Assembly (NCBI GenBank): GCA_003996215.1
Contig: QJPP01001531.1
Span: 434,001-498,000, forward strand
DNA: 64,000 nt
Source of the DNA: Jaltomata sinuosa
Lineage: Eukaryota; Streptophyta; Magnoliopsida; Solanales; Solanaceae
Direction: 5' to 3'
In this document: in pieces, positions 1 to 10,222 of the stretch
How positions within the stretch are numbered: position 1 is the first letter of the stretch
How the letters are laid out: each line of letters starts with the position of its first letter
The notes under the pieces: generated by a model
Told to the model about the DNA's origin: nothing
What the model saw: the letters and a program-made list of their open reading frames with translations, nothing else
Databases searched by the model: none
Program-made: the position numbers and the translations under genes

Positions 1-405
1 TATGACAATCTTGCTTAGCTGATTATTTCAAGTATAAGTTTTAACGTATGATAATAGACCAAAAGATGATTGCAGAAAGAAAATATTTTTTCTTATATAT
101 CGAAACTTTAAATTTTCTCTGTAATGAAGTTTATTCACCGTGAGGTCAAAAAAGGTTTAGATGACAGGAGTATAAATTGTGAATATATGTGTTATTTTAT
201 TATGAATTGAGAGAGTGGGCTGGAGATGAATTAAATAGGTGAGTTTGTAAAGTGAATCGCGCAAATATTTATATTTGGTGATGATTTATTTTTATTTTGA
301 AGCTCATCATTCATGTGTCCATTTGTAAAAAATAAATATAGGTAAATCGCCTTTATAAAAAAAAGGAGAGGAAGGGGGTTAAATCAGCATAAAAGTATAA
401 TGAGA
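1..405. other. AT-rich non-coding stretch
   Basis: No convincing coding region, RNA gene or LTR hallmark is visible. The stretch is AT-rich with many short A or T runs and stop codons in all frames. It leads directly into the tandem repeat at 406-603, so it may be the rest of the same dispersed repeat, which would sit inside the 5' LTR of element A. Nothing seen here proves that. Confidence 0.4.
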
Positions 406-608
406 GGTATATTTGGATCCAAAATATATCTGGAGGGGTATATTTGGATCCAAAGTATAACGAATGGTATATTTGAACTATTTCTAATAGTACAGGGGTA
501 TATTTGGACCTAAAGTATAACATAAAGGGTATATTTGGACACAAAGTTTAACGAAGGGTATATTTAAACCATTTCTGATAGTACAGGGGTATATTTGACC
601 CTTTTCCG
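406..608. repeat. ~30-bp tandem repeat, 91-bp higher-order unit
   Basis: The word GGTATATTT starts at 406, 437, 466, 497, 528, 557 and 588, a spacing of 29-31 bp. Every third monomer is the most alike: the segment from 466 (with TAGTACAGGGG) returns at 557, so the higher-order period is 91 bp. The array ends in ATATTTGACCCTTTTCCG, directly against LTR sequence of element A at 609. From memory this resembles an abundant dispersed repeat of Solanaceae genomes, which is the main hint to the host family. It probably interrupts the 5' LTR of A. Confidence 0.75.
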
Positions 609-796
609 TATATTTTATATTCAAACATGTTTGTTTTGGGGTTTTCCCTACTTCAGTTCTTAAATTGTTTTCAGCTTCTGCATAGTATAAGCGTTTAATC
701 TAAATTGTTTAGATATGCCAGACCATGGGTTAGCTTGGGGTCACTTCTGACTCTAAGCACCGTGTTGTGTCTAGGGGGTAGCCTTGGGGCGTGATA
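609..796 (+). repeat. Element A 5' LTR, 3'-terminal remnant
   Basis: This aligns with the last ~195 bp of the 3' LTR (about 9438-9632), including the AAACATGTTTGTTTTGGG and CTAGGGGGTAGCCT words, with roughly a dozen differences. It ends GTGATA rather than the usual GTGACA. The upstream 1.75 kb of the LTR is absent from the window, replaced at 608/609 by the tandem repeat. Confidence 0.85.
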
Positions 797-800
797 AACT

Positions 801-812
801 TGGTATCAGAGC
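801..812 (+). other. Element A primer binding site (tRNA-iMet)
   Basis: TGGTATCAGAGC lies four bases after the 5' LTR end. It matches the 3' end of plant initiator tRNA-Met, the standard primer of Tekay-type chromoviruses. A leader of about 200 bp follows before gag. Confidence 0.9.
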
Positions 813-1011
813 ATCAGGTTTAAGTTTCCTAGGGTGTCTGAAAGCTGGGTCAACTAGAGTTTCTTCATGGGTGTGAAGCATGCCACACTTATGGGGGAGA
901 GGCTATGAGATGTCATTAGGAACAACTTCCCATCTTTCTTTTCCAGCTCGTTCTATAGAGTATGAGCTCTATTTAATCTACTTCTAACCCGTGCTCTTCG
1001 CATTTCAGAAA

Positions 1012-2195
1012 ATGCCTCCCAAAAGAGCTAATGCCAGAAATCAGCCAGTACCAGCAGCTCCAGCAGACCCATTGAATGAGCAAGTCACTCATGCTGAATT
1101 CAGGGCTGCTTTCCAAGTGCTTGCTCAAGCCATGACTGCCCAGATCAATCAGTAGGCTGCGGTACCTACTCCACCTCAGATTAACACTTCTGCAGCAAGA
1201 ATTTGGGACTTCACTCAGATGAATCCTCTAGAATTTCATGGGTCTAAGACAGAAGAGGATATGCAAGAGTTTCTCGATGACATCCTGGAGGTAATGGACA
1301 TTATGGGTGTCACTCCAGTCGAGGGTGCAAATTTGGCCGCCTATCAATTGAAATGAGTGGCCTACATTTGTTACCAATAGTGGAAAGAATGTCGAGGTAC
1401 TAATGTGGGTCCAATGAGTAGGAACCTTTTCAAGACTGTTTTTCTGTACCAGTTTTTCCCACTAGAGCTTAGGAAAGCCAAGGTTCAGGAATTCATTAAC
1501 CTGAAGCAGAATGACATGAGTGTGAAGGACTATGCACTCAAGTTCACACAGCTATCCAAGTATGCTCCAGCGATAGTAGCTGACTCCAGGGCCCGTATGA
1601 GCAAGTTCGCATCTGGTGTGTCGGATGATGTGGTCAAAGAATGCAAGACTGCTATGTTGATTAAGGAGATGGATTTCTCCAAATTGGGTACTTATGCCAA
1701 GCAGATTGAGGAGGAAAAAATCAAAGAAGGGGAGGATATAGTAAGTGGGCTAGGACAGGTGACTTTAGCTACTCTTAGCAGAAGTCAGAGGGTGGTAATC
1801 ACTCTCATTTTCGTCAGAAGAATTCAGCTCCAGCTTCATCTTCTGCCAGTTCCCAGTGCCCAAATTCAAGAAGGATCGACGAGATAGAGCGTCTGGCTCT
1901 AAGTCCTAAGGTACAGTTACTAGCAGGCACTCATCTGATATGTAAAAAGTGTGGTAGGAACCATCAGGGTGAATGCATGGTAGGCAGAGGAAATTGCTTT
2001 GGGTGTGGTAAGCCAGGCCATAGGATGAAAGAGTGCCCTGAAAATTCTCAGAAGGGCAGGGATGTTCATTCGTAGAATCAGGCCGACTCTGCAGCAGCTC
2101 CAACAGGTTTCCCCACTCAACAAGGTGCCTCATCTGGTACAGGTGGTGGTCAGTGCCAGAATAGGTTGTATGCTCTTCAGGCTCGACAAGATTAG
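1012..2195 (+). pseudogene. Element A gag pseudogene
   Basis: Gag would form the nucleocapsid particle. The start is set by ATG at 1012, in the context MPPKRANARN, which element C shares (MPPRRANARN). The frame has stops at 1153, about 1354 and about 1378, then continues in the same frame through 1405 into the conserved capsid part (motif LKFTQLSKYAPAIV). A frameshift near 1740 moves the frame; later a CCHC zinc knuckle (CFGCGKPGHRMKEC, about 1998-2039) is intact. TAG at about 2074 stands where a CAG is expected. Broken and not translatable as one protein. Confidence 0.88.
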
Positions 2196-4264
2196 AAGGA
2201 CTCACCTGATATGGTCATGAGTATGTTGCGAGTCTTTAATACTGATGTCTATGCATTGTTCAATACAGGATCTATGCTTTCTTTTATAACTCCATATATA
2301 CCAGTAAATTTTGATGTTAGTCCCAAAGTTCTCCCAGAACCCTTCTCAGTCTCTACTCCAGTTGGTGACCTAGTTATAGCTAGACAGGTATACAGAAATT
2401 GCCCTGGCACAGTTTCCCAGAAAGTCACCTTAGCAGATCTTGTAGAGTTAGAAATAGTAGATTTTGATATCATTCTAAAAATAGATTGGCATTCGATTTC
2501 AGTTTCCAAAGGAGCCAGTCTTAGAATGGAAGGGTAATAACTCAGTGTCTGTAGGTCGTTCCATCTCCTACCTTAAGGCCAAAAAAATATTTTCCAAATG
2601 GTATATCTATCATCTTGTTCGGGTCAAAGATTCAAACTTCAAAACCCCAACTCTTGAGTCAGTGCCAGTAGTAAGTGAGTTTCCAAAAGAGTTCCCAGAA
2701 GATCTTCCCGGAGTTCCTCCCGGAAGGGAAATCGACTTTGAAATAGATCTCCATCTAGATACCCAACCTATTTTGATTCATACATACAAAATGGCTCCAG
2801 CTGAGCTTAGGAAATTGAAAGAACAGTTGAAAGACCTTCTAGATAAGGACTTCATTAGACCCAGCATCTCTCTATGGGGTGCTCCAGTATTGTTCGTGCA
2901 TAAGAAAGATGGTTCTCTCATAATGTTCATCAACTACCGTCAGTTGAACAAAGTCACAATCAAGAATAAATATCCTATCCCCATGATTGCTGACTTGTTT
3001 GACCAACTTCAAGGTGCTAGTTGCTTTTCTAAGATAGACCTCAGGTCCGACTATCATCAGCTCAAAGTCAGAGATAATGACATCCCAAAGACAGCCTTCG
3101 GGACTCAGTATGGTCACTATCGTTATGTCATTTGGACTAACCAATGCTCCTGCAACTTTCATGGATTTAATGAACAGGGTGTTCAAACAGTATTTAGACT
3201 TGTTCTTCATTGTCTTCATTTATGATATTCTTGTTTATTCCTAGAATGAGGAAGAGCATGCGACTCATCTGAGAGTTGTTCTGCAAACTCTCAAAGATTG
3301 CCAGCTATTTACTAATTTCAGCAAATGTGAATTCTGGTTGTAGTCTGTCATTTTCCTTGGTCATGTGGTATCCAGCAAAGGGATCCGAGTGGATTCTCAT
3401 AAAATTGAGGTAGTAAAGCACTGGCCTAGACCCACCTCTCTGACTGATATCAAAAGTTTCTTGGGTTTGGCCAGTTACTATAGGAGGTTTGTTGAAGGTT
3501 TTTCATCCATAGCTGCCCCATTGACCAAGTTGACATAGAAGAAGGTCAAGTTTCAATGGTTAGATGAGTGTGAGAAACGTTTCTTAGAACTGAAGGCCAG
3601 GTTGACTACAACTCCGGTCTTGACTCTACCAGAGGGTTCAGATGGTTATGTGTTTTATTGTGATGCATCCAGGGTCAGCCTAGGTTATGTTTTGATGTAG
3701 TAGGGTAAGGTCATAGCTTATTCTTCCAGACAACTTAAAGTCCATGAGAAGAACTACCCGACTCATGACCTCGAGCATGCAGTAGTTCTGTTTTCCCTAA
3801 AGATTTGGAGGCACTACTTGTATGGTGTTCATGTTGATGTGTTAACAAATCATAAAATCCTCCAATATGTGTTCACCCAGAAAGAGTTGAATCTTCGTCA
3901 GAGGAGATGGCTTGAGTTCCTCAAAGATTATGATATGAGTGTACTCTACCATCCGGGTAAGGCCAATGTAGTGGCTGATGCTCTCAGCAGACTGTCTATG
4001 TGTAGCGTGTCACATGTTGGGGAAGAGAAGAAGGAATTAGCTAGAGATGTTCACCGAATTGCTCGCTTAAGAGTTCTTCTTATAGACACATCAAATGGTG
4101 GTATGATAGTCCATAATGGGTCAGGATCTTCATTAGTAGTGGAGGTTAAAGAGAAACAGGATAGTGATCCTATATTGCTCCAGTTGAAAGGTGCAGTTCA
4201 TCAGCAGAGAGTAGAGGTTTTCTCCCAAGGGGGAGATGGTATGATTCGCTACCAGGCCCGCTAA
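2196..4264 (+). pseudogene. Element A pol: protease, reverse transcriptase, RNase H (broken)
   Basis: The protease (about 2211-2537) has FNTGS where an aspartic protease needs DTG or DSG, so the catalytic Asp is Asn. RT begins near 2545 and shows the conserved blocks INYRQLNKVTIKNKYPIP and KIDLRSDYHQL. A frameshift near 3123 follows, and the FIDD active site reads FIYD (3215-3226), so the first catalytic Asp is Tyr. RNase H follows (YCDAS near 3660, then HPGKANVVADALSRL near 3950) with stops at 3537, 3698-3703 (TAGTAG) and 4262. The enzyme would copy element RNA into DNA; this copy cannot. The order PR-RT-RNH-INT is Ty3/gypsy. Confidence 0.88.
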
Positions 4265-4273
4265 TGTGTTCCT

Positions 4274-5196
4274 ATGGTGGGTGAGTTGAGGCAGCAGATC
4301 CTTACAGAAGCCCATAATTCCAAATATTCCATTCATCCGGGTGCCACTATGATGTACCATGATCTACAAGAAGTCTACTGGTGGAACGACATGAAGAGGG
4401 ACATCACAGATTTTGTGGCTAAGTGTCCCAACTATCAGCAGTTTAAAGTAGAACATCAGAAACCAGGAGGTGTGACTCAGGAGATTAGCATTCCTACTTG
4501 GAAGTGGAAAGTGGTCAACATGGATTTCATTACGGGTTTACCTCGTACTCGAAGATAGCATGACTCCATTTGGGTGATAGTGGACAGAGTCACTAAGTTA
4601 TCTCACTTCTTGGTTGTTAAGACTACAGACTCTATGGAGGACTATGCCAGACTCTACATTAGCGAGATAGTCAGGTTGTATGGGGTTCCCTTGTCTATCA
4701 TCTCAGATAGAGGTCCTCATTTCACATCTCATTTTTGGAGATCGTTTCAGAAAGGTCTTGGTACTCAGGTGAAACTCAGTACAGGATTTCATCCACAAAT
4801 GAATGGTCAGGCAGAGCATACCATTCAGACCTTAGAAGATATGTTGAAGGCTTGTGCGATCGATTTCAACGGTAGTTGGGATGATCACCTACCTCTCATA
4901 GAGTTCGCCTACAATAACAGTTTTCACTCCAGTATTCAAATGGCAATATATGAGGCACATTATGGGCATAGATGTAGATCACCGGTTGGTTGGTTTGAAG
5001 TAGGTGAAGCAGCCTTGGTTGGACCATATTTGGTTCATGAGGCTATAGAGAAAGTTCAGCTCATCAGAGAGAGATTGAAAACATCTCAGAGTCGTCAGAA
5101 GCCCTATGCAGATGTAAGGAGAAGGGACTTAGAATTCGAAATCGATGATTGAGTTTTCCTGAAAGTATCACCCATGAAGGGAGTGATCAGATTTGG
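4274..5196 (+). pseudogene. Element A integrase, zinc-binding and catalytic core (first copy)
   Basis: Integrase joins element cDNA to host DNA. The N-terminal HHCC zinc finger (HPGATMMYHDL ... CPNY) has lost its last Cys (Tyr). The catalytic triad is present: Asp codon at 4522 (MDFITGLP), Asp at 4706 (SDRG) and Glu at 4814 (AEHT), giving the expected D-35-E spacing. A TAG stop at about 4556 sits where related copies have CAA or CAG, and TGA at about 5150 replaces a Trp codon. The frame ends at 5196, where an inverted LTR piece begins; the last 420 bp are repeated at 6652. Confidence 0.88.
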
Positions 5197-6651
5197 ATAC
5201 TGAGCGCCCTGAACCTACATCATAAAATAATGTAGAACAAAAGTATGCATTAGTACTTTGAATGTACTGAGCATGCGGGATATGAACTAAGTTGAACAAC
5301 ATAATAACTAAACATGGAAATATATATACTGAAGCATAAACTTAGAAGTAAGCTGAGATGCAATGACCAAATAAATATCATGAGTATATCACATGCCAAC
5401 ATGAGTAATTGAATATAAGGTCAATGCAACATGAGTCTGACTGTGGGGGATACTATTAACAGACATACCCCAAGTTAAGCTAATTATGGGGCTAACCTAT
5501 AACCCTTGATGGAATAGTGTTCATACCTTGCCAATGGTACGAACAAGTCTAATGTAGATCTATTAAACTATTGTCCAAAAGGGACAAGGGTGTCAAGCCT
5601 AATATGATGGGTGACCCCTTTAGGACCTATGGTTGTGCCGTAGTTGTGGGACTCAGGGATTGCTGCTAAAGGTATCAGCCTAAACTGGCAGGTAAGCCTT
5701 CTTCCCTTCGTCCGCTCGGTGCTAAGTTTATGTCCAACTGGATATAAAGCTAAAGATGCAACTGCAATATTGGATAGCTCAAAACACTGATAAAACCTGA
5801 TAATGCAACATACATATACTGAACGATATGGTATTCGAATTCTGAAGCATGGTTGTCTGACTAATCTGCCTAGCAAGCATAATTTATGAAATACTGAAAT
5901 TAACGCAAACTAGGGTTTTTGAGTTCTATACATGAAACTATGCTAATTCTTCAAGAACATGAGCTAAGTATCATATAAGTTATAGCATCTGAATAGTAAG
6001 GAAATCTCTAGGATTTATACCCTAGGTCTAAGTAATCATAGAGAAACTGCAACAATTGACTAAGTTCCAGGGACCTGGTGTGTGAAAGGAACTCACTAGT
6101 GAAATCCCACATACCTGGTGGAAGATCCTATGGTTGAACCTTTGGATTTTGGGGAGAAACTTGGAGGAAACCCTTTGATTTATTCTTGAGAGAAAATGCT
6201 TTGTTTTTGTCTGACGTTGCTAAGTGTCGAATGATTTAGGAGTAATGAGGGCAAATAGAGTTAAAAACCCTTTAATTACTCCTAAAATGACTTAGTATCA
6301 GAGTTAAAAGAATTGGAAAACGACCAGAATGCCCTTAACTTAAACTGAAATTTTTAGAAAAACTCATTGCCGGATGGGCCGTCTGATGGGCGTCGAACCT
6401 GTGATGGCCCATAGACCAGGGTATCAAGATGGGGTAGACCTGGATGTCCCTCTAGACTATTACCATGGGCTGACCCATGGTCTATCGCATTGGTGATGCC
6501 CGTGGCAATTTGCCCGTTGGGGAGAGAGAGGCTGGGACTGGGGCGTTGGCTCCTTCTCACGGGCTTCCCGATGGCCTGTCGGACCTCTGACGCCCATCGT
6601 GTCCCTCATTTGGCTGGATCCGGCTTGGACTGAGTTTCTGCCCCTTTCATC
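5197..6651 (-). repeat. Inverted LTR segment inside element A integrase
   Basis: Positions 5213-6648 are the reverse complement of 9238-7804 in the 3' LTR of A, about 1.44 kb. By eye I find fewer than about ten differences, including one single-base indel, far fewer per base than between the two LTR ends of A. The 16 bases 5197-5212 do not match the 3' LTR of A and look like filler or a slightly different LTR source (element C has a similar CTGAGC word there). The arms are separated by 1155 bp, so transcription through both could give a long hairpin. Flanked by the 420-bp direct duplication 4777-5196 / 6652-7071. Confidence 0.92.
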
Positions 6652-7453
6652 CAGTACAGGATTTCATCCACAAATGAATGGTCAGGCAGAGCATACCATT
6701 CAGACCTTAGAAGATATGTTGAAGGCTTGTGCGATCGATTTCAACGGTAGTTGGGATGATCACCTACCTCTCATAGAGTTCGCCTACAATAACAGTTTTC
6801 ACTCCAGTATTCAAATGGCCATATATGAGGCACATTATGGGCATAGATGTAGATCACCGGTTGGTTGGTTTGAAGTAGGTGAAGCAGCCTTGGTTGGACC
6901 ATATTTGGTTCATGAGGCTATAGAGAAAGTTCAGCTCATCAGAGAGAGATTGAAAACATCTCAGAGTCGTCAGAAGCCCTATGCAGATGTAAGGAGAAGG
7001 GACTTAGAATTCGAAATCGATGATTGAGTTTTCCTGAAAGTATCACCCATGAAGGGAGTGATCAGATTTGGCAAGAAAGGGAAGCTCAGTCCCAGGTATG
7101 TAGGCCATTACAGAATCTTGAAAAGGATTGGTAATGTGGCTTATAAGTTAGAGTTGCCAGCAGAACTAGCAGTGGTTCATCCGGTCTTTCACATATCCTT
7201 GTTGAAGAAGTGTATGGGTGATCTGGCATCGATAGTACCTTTAGAGAGTGTAGCTGTGAAGGACAGCCTCACCTATGAGGAGGTTCAAGTTGAGATTCTT
7301 GACCTTCAGGTTCGTAGGTTGAGAAATAAGGAAGTCTCTTTAGTAAAAGTTATGTGGAGGAATCAGTCCGTAGAGGGAACTACTTGGGAAGCAGAAGCAG
7401 CCATGATAGCTAAGTATCCTCACCTCTTTCCTTCTAACCCAGTTTCAGTTTGA
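6652..7453 (+). pseudogene. Element A integrase, duplicated core end, GPY region and chromodomain
   Basis: Positions 6652-7071 repeat 4777-5196 with one mismatch seen (A at about 4945, C at about 6820), so the stretch from just before the catalytic Glu onward occurs twice. After the TGA at about 7025 the frame continues with the GPY-like C-terminal block (KLSPRYVGHYRILKRIGNVAY) and a chromodomain (from about 7255, ending KVMWRNQSVEGTTWEAE) up to the stop after 7453. Chromodomains steer integration toward marked heterochromatin in this lineage. The duplication makes an uninterrupted integrase impossible in this copy. Confidence 0.88.
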
Positions 7454-7679
7454 GGTAATAGTTCCTATCCAGTCTTTCAGTTTCCTCTCATGCATTTCAA
7501 TCTCAGAAACATGCATTCCCAGTTATTCCAGTATTTTCAACATGCTTTCATGTAATTAGAACTAGACTCAGTCAGATATCAACTTCTAGAATTCAGTTGG
7601 TAGGGATTGCAGCTCTTTCCCTCCAACCTCATCTTAGTTAGTTGTCATTCGAGGATGAATGATCCCAAGAGGGAGATAT
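7454..7679 (+). other. Element A 3' untranslated region and polypurine tract
   Basis: Non-coding. It contains CATTCGAGGATGAATGATCC (about 7647-7666), which is also found just before the 3' LTRs of D (minus strand) and E, followed by the purine-rich CAAGAGGGAGATAT that primes plus-strand synthesis, directly before TGTAACACCCC. Confidence 0.8.
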
Positions 7680-9632
7680 TGTAACACCCCAAAATTTAGA
7701 CGAGCTTTAAAAACCCAAAACTTAACAAAACATAAGAAAATCCCATCCACAGTCAAGCCCCACGGGCGTTGTGGACACGATGGCCCGTCAGGGGTCACCG
7801 TGGGAAAGGGGCAGAAACTCAGTCCAAGCCGGATCCAGCCAAATGAGGGACACGATGGGCGTCAGAGGTCCGACAGGCCATCGGGAAGCCCGTGAGAAGG
7901 AGCCAACGCCCCAGTCCCAGCCTCTCTCTCCCCAACGGGCAAATTGCCACGGGCATCACCAATGCGATAGACCATGGGTCAGCCCATGGTAATAGTCCAG
8001 AGGGACATCCAGGTCTACCCCATCCTGATACCCTGGTCTATGGGCCATCACAGGTTCGACGCCCATCAGACGGCCCATCCGGCAATGAGTTTTTCTAAAA
8101 ATTTCAGTTTAAGTTAAGGGCATTCTGGTCGTTTTCCAATTCTTTTAACTCTGATACTAAGTCATTTTAGGAGTAATTAAAGGGTTTTTAACTCTATTTG
8201 CCCTCATTACTCCTAAATCATTCGAACTTAGCAACGTCAGACAAAAACAAAGCGTTTTCTCTCAAGAATAAATCAAAGGGTTTCCTCCAAGTTTCTCCCC
8301 AAAATCCAAAGGTTCAACCATAGGATCTTCCACCAGGTATGTGGGATTTCACTAGTGAGTTCCTTTCACACACCAGGTCCCTGGAACTTAGTCAATTATT
8401 GCAGTTTCTCTATGATTACTTAGACCTAGGGTATAAATCCTAGAGATTTCCTTACTATTCAGATGCTATAACTTATATGATACTTAGCTCATGTTCTTGA
8501 AGAATTAGCATAGTTTCATGTATAGAACTCAAAAACCCTAGTTTGCGTTAATTTCAGTATTTCATAAATTATGCTTGCTAGGCAGATTAGTCAGACAACC
8601 ATGCTTCAGAATTCGAATACCATATCGTTCAGTATATGTATGTTGCATTATCAGGTTTTATCAGTGTTTTGAGCTATCCAATATTGCAGTTGCATCTTTA
8701 GCTTTATATCCAGTTGGACATAAACTTAGCACCGAGCGGACGAAGGGAAGAAGGCTTACCTGCCAGTTTAGGCTGAGACCTTTAGCAGCAATCCCTGAGT
8801 CCCACAACTACGGCACAACCATAGGTCCTAAAGGGGTCACCCATCATATTAGGCTTGACACCCTTGTCCCTTTTGGACAATAGTTTAATAGATCTACATT
8901 AGACTTGTTCGTACCATTGGCAAGGTATGAACACTATTCCATCAAGGGTTATAGGTTAGCCCCATAATTAGCTTAACTTGGGGTATGTCTGTTAATAGTA
9001 TCCCCCACAGTCAGACTCATGTTGCATTGACCTTATATTCAATTACTCATGTTGGCATGTGATATACTCATGATATTTATTTGGTCATTGCATCTCAGCT
9101 TACTTCTAAGTTTATGCTTCAGTATATATATTTCCATGTTTAGTTATTATGTTGTTCAACTTAGTTCATATCCCGCATGCTCAGTACATTCAAAGTACTA
9201 ACGCATACTTTTGTTCTACATTATTTTATGATGTAGGTCCGTACTCAGCAGCTACAGGTGGTGAGTCCTCTTTGTTCGAGGACGATAGACATGCTTCACC
9301 TTTCAGTCTTCTTATTTCAGTTTTCAGATTATTAGAGTTAGCTAGGGGCATGTCCTAGCAACTCGCATCAGTTAGAGGCTTTCATACATAGACTAGATTC
9401 ATCTTGAGTTGATAGTGTTGTTCTTCAGTTATGACTACACTCTTATATATTTTATATTCAAACATGTTTGTTTTGGGTTTTTCCCTACTTCAGTTCTTAA
9501 ATTGTTTTTAGCTTTCTCATAGTATAAGCTTTTAATCCAAATTATTTAGATATGCCAGACCATGGGTAAGCTTTGGTCACTTATGACTCTAAATACTGTG
9601 TTGCGTCTAGGGGGTAGCCTCGGGGTGTGACA
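7680..9632 (+). repeat. Element A 3' LTR
   Basis: It starts TGTAACACCCC after the purine tract and ends GTGTGACA, a 1953-bp LTR. A GC-rich word-repeat cassette fills 7757-8087, followed by AT-rich promoter-like sequence. The short ORF at 8575-8883 is LTR sequence, not a gene, and its mirror image appears in the inverted copy. The following five bases (CTAAG, 9633-9637) would be the target duplication if A inserted into C. Confidence 0.9.
7757..8087. repeat. LTR word-repeat cassette of element A
   Basis: A GC-rich block in an otherwise AT-rich LTR, built of variants of GATGGGC / GCCCATC / GATGGCCCGT. Example of a pair: GATGGGCGTC at 7854-7863 and its reverse complement GACGCCCATC at 8058-8067. 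Mirrored at about 6364-6648 in the inverted segment. Comparable blocks with different words stand at the same place in the other LTRs. Confidence 0.7.
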
Positions 9633-10217
9633 CTAAGTCCCTTCTTCTCAGATCTGCATAGGATTTCTGACGACTCTAAACTATCCTCAATCTTTCTCTG
9701 ATGAGCTGAACTTTATCCATAGCCTCATGAACCAAATCTGGCCCGACCAAGGCTGCTTCACGTACTTTGAACCAACCAACTGAAGACCTACATCTACGCC
9801 TATAGAGTTCCTTATATCGGTCCATCTGAATACTGGAGTGGAAACTATTATTATAGGCGAACTCTATGAGAGGTATATCTTAATGGCACTGTAGTCTTGA
9901 CAACCAAGAAGTGAGCTGACTTAGGAACTCTGGCCACTATCACCCAAATGGAGTCATGTTGTCTGCGAGTACGAGGTAATCCCGTAATGAAATCCATGTT
10001 GATCACCTCCCACTTTGTTGTAGGAATGCTAGTATCCTGAGTCACACCTCCTGGTTTCTAATGTTCTACCTTCACTTGCTGACATTTGGGACACTTAGCT
10101 ACAAAATCTGCAATGTCCCTCTTCATGTCGTTCTACCAATAGACTTCCCATAGATCATAGTACATCTTAATGGCACTGGGATGAATAGAATATCTGGAAT
10201 AATGGGCTTCTATAAGT
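9633..10217 (-). pseudogene. Element C integrase fragment, with core deletion
   Basis: On the minus strand it encodes the zinc-finger end and early core (INMDFITGLPRTRR, then VVKTT), then jumps directly to the block equivalent to PLIEFAYNNSF of A. About 90 codons are missing, including the second catalytic Asp and the Glu. The junction holds 15 bases (9877-9891) identical to 10164-10178 nearby. The fragment ends where A begins. The zinc finger continues at 21807 across element B. Confidence 0.85.
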
Positions 10218-10222
10218 ATTTT
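10218..10222. other. Left target-site duplication of element B (ATTTT)
   Basis: ATTTT directly before the TGTAATGACCC start of B; the same five bases follow the GTGACA end of B. Five bp is the normal duplication for Ty3/gypsy integrases. Confidence 0.92.

Larger units (their letters stand above)
609..9632 (+). mobile_element. Element A: decayed Tekay-type Ty3/gypsy chromovirus with internal inverted LTR
   Basis: The order is LTR end, tRNA-Met primer site, gag, protease, RT, RNase H, integrase, chromodomain, purine tract, LTR: a Ty3/gypsy chromovirus. The 5' LTR is represented only by its last 188 bp. The 3' LTR is 1953 bp and starts TGTAACACCCC. Coding regions carry many stops, and two catalytic residues are lost (protease Asp to Asn, first RT Asp to Tyr). 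Integrase is split at 5196 by an inverted LTR piece and resumes at 6652 after repeating 420 bp. The 5' LTR remnant differs from the matching part of the 3' LTR at roughly a dozen positions, so the insertion is not recent. The 3' end abuts element C at 9633, which suggests that A inserted into C; the left target duplication cannot be seen. Confidence 0.9.

Noticed and set aside
5568..5876. 102-codon ORF on the minus strand with a near-identical partner at 8575-8883 on the plus strand
   Set aside because: This is LTR sequence of A in the inverted and normal copy; the identity reflects the duplication, not a conserved gene.
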